Shown: one piece after another, positions 60,825 through 64,000 of the stretch | How positions within the stretch are numbered: the stretch's first letter is position 1 | Layout: the number at the start of each line of letters is the position of its first letter | Source: Aquiflexum balticum DSM 16537 | Lineage (GTDB): Bacteria; Bacteroidota; Bacteroidia; Cytophagales; Cyclobacteriaceae | Assembly: GCF_900176595.1 (NCBI RefSeq) | Contig: NZ_LT838813.1 | Coordinates: 4,854,001 to 4,918,000 of the forward strand | Reading direction: 5' to 3' | Length of the DNA stretch: 64,000 bases | Made by a program: the position numbers and the translations under genes | The notes under the pieces: model-generated | The model's input: the letters and a program-made list of their open reading frames with translations, nothing else | Told to the model about the DNA's origin: nothing | Databases searched by the model: none

Positions 60825-61973
60825 TTATTTGGTACTAAAGTGGTATTCAATCCTGTGCTTGTACTTTTCACCGGGATTTAATCTGGCAGTTGGGAACGCA
60901 GGTTCGTTGGGAGAATTGGGGAATACCTGAGGTTCAAGGCACATTCCCATATGCTTGGTATAGGCTATTCCACCTGTATTGATGTTACCGTCCAGAAAAT
61001 TCCCTGAGTAGAACTGAACTCCCGGGGCATCGCTGTACAATTCCATAAACCTACCTGAACCCGGGTGATATACCTCTGCCATTTTCACCAATTCACCGTC
61101 ATGTTTTTCCTTGATCACATAATTGTGGTCATAGCCACCTGGTACTTGGGCTATTCTTTCACCTATGGTGTGGGCTTGGTTAAAATCAAAAGCTGTTCCC
61201 GCTACAGGAGCCAATTCTCCAGTGGGAATCAATTCATCGTTTACTGGAGTATATTTCGGCGCATGGATTACCAATTCATGCCCTAGAATATTTTCCTTTA
61301 AAGCGCTTAGGTTGAAATAGCCATGTTGGGTAAGATTGACAATAGTAGGCTTATCTGTTTCAGCACCAAATTCCACCAAAAGCTTATCGTCAGCAGTCAG
61401 TTCAAAAGTAAGGGTTGTTTTTAGATTACCGGGGTATCCTTCTTCCCCGTCCGGACTGAGGTAAGTCATTTTGACCTTCATGGAATTTTCACTTTCAACC
61501 ATTTCAGCCTCCCAATGTTTTCTGTGGAAACCTATCAATCCGCCATGCAGGTGGTTATTGCCATTATTGGTAGCCAATTGATAAGTTGTACCATCCAATT
61601 CAAATTGACCATTTGCAATTCTATTGGCATACCTGCCGACAGAAGCACCCAAATACCCATTATTGGAATCATACCCATCCAGATTGTCATGCCCAAGGAC
61701 AATATTTTCAGATTTTCCATCTTTATCAGGCACCATCAATTTGGTAATTAATCCCCCAAAGCTGGAAATTTCAACCTTGATTCCGTTTCCATTATCAAAA
61801 GTGAATAGTTTGGCATTTTTACCCGCTACAGGAACTTCCTGGATATTGACATTGAATTTGATTTCCTTTTTTTCCATTTCCTTGTTGTCAGATTTTGGTG
61901 ATTGACAGGACCATATTGTCCCAAAAATTAATCCCACAGATAATGCTATGGGCAATAGATGCTTTCTTTTCAT
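60825..61973 (-). CDS. Aldose 1-epimerase (GalM-like lipoprotein)
   Basis: A 382-residue mutarotase with a lipoprotein signal peptide (SVGLIFGTIWSCQ). The family motifs are NGNNHLHGGLIGFHRKHWEA (His/Asn sugar contacts), VNLTQHGYFNLSA (catalytic His), FDFNQAHTIGERI and GYDHNYVI, then VQFYSGNFLDGNI with the catalytic Glu further on in LCLEPQVFPNSPNEP. It equilibrates sugar anomers, probably outside the cytoplasm. It follows araD on the same strand at about 210 bp. Confidence 0.92.
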   Translation of the reverse strand: MKRKHLLPIALSVGLIFGTIWSCQSPKSDNKEMEKKEIKFNVNIQEVPVAGKNAKLFTFDNGNGIKVEISSFGGLITKLMVPDKDGKSENIVLGHDNLDGYDSNNGYLGASVGRYANRIANGQFELDGTTYQLATNNGNNHLHGGLIGFHRKHWEAEMVESENSMKVKMTYLSPDGEEGYPGNLKTTLTFELTADDKLLVEFGAETDKPTIVNLTQHGYFNLSALKENILGHELVIHAPKYTPVNDELIPTGELAPVAGTAFDFNQAHTIGERIAQVPGGYDHNYVIKEKHDGELVKMAEVYHPGSGRFMELYSDAPGVQFYSGNFLDGNINTGGIAYTKHMGMCLEPQVFPNSPNEPAFPTARLNPGEKYKHRIEYHFSTK

Positions 61974-62181
61974 TTCAGTTTTATGGTTTGTGTTTCTTGT
62001 GAAAGTTTAAATTGCTATAAACTCTATTCCTCTTTCCTTCACCTATATAATCAGTCGAATTAGTATCTGTTCTTGTTTCTTAGCTCTGTTTCATCACCTC
62101 TACCCAACAAGGGCATGATCATAAACCTTCCGATCGTCTATCCGGATTCTTGTCTCTTGGTTCTAAAATCTCGCTTCTTTC

Positions 62182-62886
62182 CTAACATCCCTGACCGTAA
62201 TAGGCATCTTTTCCGTGTTTTCTTTCAAAGTGCTTTCGGATAAGTGCATCTTTCAATCTTGGTGCATTGGGATTGATCTGTAGGGTAAGATAGGCCATTT
62301 TTGCTATCTCTTCCAAGACTTTACTGTTATAGACCGCTTTTGCGGCATCTTTACCCCAGGCAAATGGCCCATGGTTTCCTATCAGCACCATTTCCACCTC
62401 TTTGGGGCTCAGTTTCTTTTCTTCAAAACAATCCAAAATCTGTTGACCGGTATTGTGTTCGTAGTCACCTTGAATCAGATCATCTGCCATGGGAGGTGCA
62501 CATGGAATGTCCACCGTCAGATGGTCAGCATGGGTAGTCCCGAATATCGGAATATCCAGTTGTGACTGGGACCAAGCCACCGCATAAGTGGAATGGGTAT
62601 GACATATCCCTCCTATATGCTCCCAATGTTTGTATAAAAATGCATGTGTTTTGGTATCTGATGATGGCCTCATGGATCCTTCCACAATGTTATTGTCGAA
62701 ATCCACAATGACGATATCCTCCACTTTCAAATCCTCATAAGGCACCCCACTCGGCTTGATCGCAAAAACCCCCTTTTCCCTATCCACCGTGCTGACATTG
62801 CCAAAGGTATACACCACGAGGTCGAGTTTTGGGAGTTGGAGGTTGGCTTGATAGCAATGATGTTTAATTTCTGAATATTTGCTCAT
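62182..62886 (-). CDS. araD: L-ribulose-5-phosphate 4-epimerase
   Basis: A 234-residue protein of the class II aldolase/AraD family: FGNVSTVDREKGVFAIKPSGVPYEDL, zinc-binding HTHSTYAVAWSQ (HxH), PIFGTTHADH and VLIGNHGPFAWGKD. The product D-xylulose 5-phosphate enters the pentose phosphate pathway. Placed 3' of the araB end and before aldose 1-epimerase, on the same strand: an arabinose catabolic cluster whose araA is not in the window. Confidence 0.93.
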   Translation of the reverse strand: MSKYSEIKHHCYQANLQLPKLDLVVYTFGNVSTVDREKGVFAIKPSGVPYEDLKVEDIVIVDFDNNIVEGSMRPSSDTKTHAFLYKHWEHIGGICHTHSTYAVAWSQSQLDIPIFGTTHADHLTVDIPCAPPMADDLIQGDYEHNTGQQILDCFEEKKLSPKEVEMVLIGNHGPFAWGKDAAKAVYNSKVLEEIAKMAYLTLQINPNAPRLKDALIRKHFERKHGKDAYYGQGC

Positions 62887-63010
62887 ATTTTTTTAAAAGT
62901 ATGAAGGATGAGGGATGAAGGATGAAGGTTTGTCCCAACAAAGGACAGTGTCTATATTATAGTCTCTCTCCTGATTTTCTATAGATTTATTTGTTTTTAC
63001 TTTTGCTTTA

Positions 63011-63352
63011 TTAATTGCGGTTTTTCATTTTCAAAACAATTGAAACAAAAATGGCAGTGAGTTCTTTAGCTTCTTTAATATATATTTCAACATCAGCCCA
63101 CTTCTTTTCATGAATCAGTTCTAACCATAACTCACTTTCATCAGCCTCTTCTATTACCACTCCCAATTTCGCTACAAACTCCTTATCGCTTCTACCCCTA
63201 CTTGCCGCTCTATAATTTGAAGCCACTGAGGTACCACTTCTCACTAATTGGTTCCCAATAGCCCTTCCTGGAATAGTATTAGGCAATTTTTCAACTACAT
63301 CAATTATTGCTAAAGCAAACTTTTTTGTTCTATCTTTCAAGTCATTGTTCAT
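63011..63352 (-). CDS. Four-helix-bundle protein (23S rRNA intervening-sequence type)
   Basis: A 113-residue protein of the four-helix-bundle/IVS family: RTKKFALAIIDVVEKLPNTIPGRAIGNQLVRSGTSVASNYRAASRGRSDKEFVAKLGVVIEEADES. The GNQLVRSGTSVASNYRAA block is the signature. Members are encoded in rRNA intervening sequences or stand alone, with unknown function. Its place between araB and araD interrupts a sugar operon and suggests a later insertion; the flanks carry many CTTCATCCTTTCTCC-like tandem units (63,480-63,565). Confidence 0.85.
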   Translation of the reverse strand: MNNDLKDRTKKFALAIIDVVEKLPNTIPGRAIGNQLVRSGTSVASNYRAASRGRSDKEFVAKLGVVIEEADESELWLELIHEKKWADVEIYIKEAKELTAIFVSIVLKMKNRN

Positions 63353-63557
63353 TTTTTCTTAAGTTTTTTTACCAACTTAATTTAAGAAAAAATGAAGATT
63401 AATGCTGAATTCCTCAAATATCATTCAATAAATGAATGAAAGGTTTTTCCAACTCTAATCCTACCTCCTTGAAATATATCACCATACCCTTCTTTGTCCT
63501 TCATCCTTGTAACCTTTCTCCATAATCCTTATTCCTTTCTCCTTCATCCTTTCTCCT
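63353..63557. other. Intergenic spacer with imperfect CTTCATCC-type array
   Basis: Between about 63,490 and 63,565 the sequence repeats CTTCATCC, CCTTTCTCC and CCTTATTCC units, and again in reverse (GGATGAAGG) near 62,905-62,925 on the other side of the four-helix gene. No gene seen. Confidence 0.5.
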
Positions 63558-64000
63558 TCATCCTTCAATTAGTTCTCCAAACCTTACGTACTCCCCATAA
63601 AGCTTCTCATAAACCGCCACGTTCTCCCCTATCGGCACATACACCTTATCAAACCCATTCCCCATCGCCTTGATGGCCGCTTGAGTATTGGGGTGGATGC
63701 CCGCAGCTACAGCCGCATACATTGCTGCGCCTAGGGCAGGGGCTTGATCTGAGGAAGCGACCTTGATGGGCATATTGAGTACATCGGCCAAGGTCTGCAT
63801 GACCAAAGTGGACTTTTTGGCTACTCCGCCCAAACCGATCACATTATCTATTTTGACTCCCTCTTCTCTGAACCTTTCCACAATTCTTTTTGATCCAAAA
63901 GCAATGGCTTCAACCAAGGCTTTAAATACCCTAGGAGCATCTGAACCCATATTGAGATTCCTGATAGCTCCTTTCAAAGCTTGATTGGCATCCGGCGTTC
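63558..64000 (-). CDS. araB: Ribulokinase, C-terminal part (runs off window)
   Basis: The frame is open to the window end (position 64000), so only the last 147 residues are visible: TPDANQALKGAIRNL, then KALVEAIAFGSKRIVERFREEGVKIDNVIGLGGVAKKS and NMPIKVASSDQAPALGAAMYAAVAAG. This is the FGGY-C domain of AraB-type ribulokinase, with the GLGGVAKKS and ASSDQAPALGAA segments that distinguish it from xylulokinase. It phosphorylates L-ribulose, the substrate of the araD product downstream. Confidence 0.9.
   Translation of the reverse strand, partial: TPDANQALKGAIRNLNMGSDAPRVFKALVEAIAFGSKRIVERFREEGVKIDNVIGLGGVAKKSTLVMQTLADVLNMPIKVASSDQAPALGAAMYAAVAAGIHPNTQAAIKAMGNGFDKVYVPIGENVAVYEKLYGEYVRFGELIEG

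Overview
The window looks like chromosome from a Bacteroidota bacterium, most likely Cytophagales/Cyclobacteriaceae. The support is moderate GC, a type A and a type B type-IX-secretion C-terminal domain, promoter boxes of the TAnnTTTG type, weak Shine-Dalgarno sites, and many lipoproteins. Genus-level placement is not possible from this sequence alone. Two very different halves can be seen.

Accessory half (about 1-32,400). Short, mostly minus-strand stress and enzyme genes (NmrA-like reductase, serine hydrolase, ECF sigma factor with a membrane partner, DinB protein, DUF389 protein, esterase, SDR, AraC regulator, alpha/beta hydrolase, two RibD-C/DHFR-like reductases, M50 protease) are separated by long non-coding gaps. 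Those gaps hold a modular family of dispersed repeats, always in the same orientation. Mobile DNA is dense: an intact IS66 element (11,832-14,142) with a perfect 8-bp target duplication sits in the remnant of a type I restriction methylase gene (hsdM), and two IS91-type elements form an almost perfect 4.8-kb head-to-head palindrome (21,294-26,111). Broken genes are common: a Crp/Fnr stub, a frameshifted SRPBCC gene, the hsdM stub, a truncated small ORF near 17.8 kb, and a frameshifted RelE-like toxin next to an intact antitoxin.

Between IS66 and one repeat copy lies a compact three-gene operon (14,454-17,299). It encodes an sce7726-type PD-(D/E)XK nuclease-like protein, an sce7725-type protein and a zinc-ribbon protein with a RES (NAD+ phosphorylase toxin) domain. 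Its composition and its position beside an R-M remnant make it the best candidate here for an uncharacterised anti-phage/abortive system; this is inference. A two-gene signalling unit (seven-PAS protein without an ATPase domain, plus a receiver) closes the accessory half.

Core-like half (about 32,400-64,000). A surface cluster comes first: a 1,418-residue HYR-repeat T9SS protein, two tandem phage-collar-domain proteins and a twin-arginine-type secreted protein. It is followed by housekeeping and metabolic genes: M48 protease, DUF4442, DUF6503, GluQ-RS, S10 carboxypeptidase, TruC-like pseudouridine synthase, bile-acid/sodium symporter, ceramidase, an MBL-patatin-acyltransferase operon, accA, and two identical tRNA-Asp genes flanking a tRNA-like pseudogene. 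Then come galE, a giant gliding-type (CHU_C) surface protein, rhaM, a MerR regulator overlapping dprA, ffh, and a pentose/hexose sugar cluster (aldose 1-epimerase, araD, a four-helix-bundle protein, and the C-terminal part of araB running off the window end).
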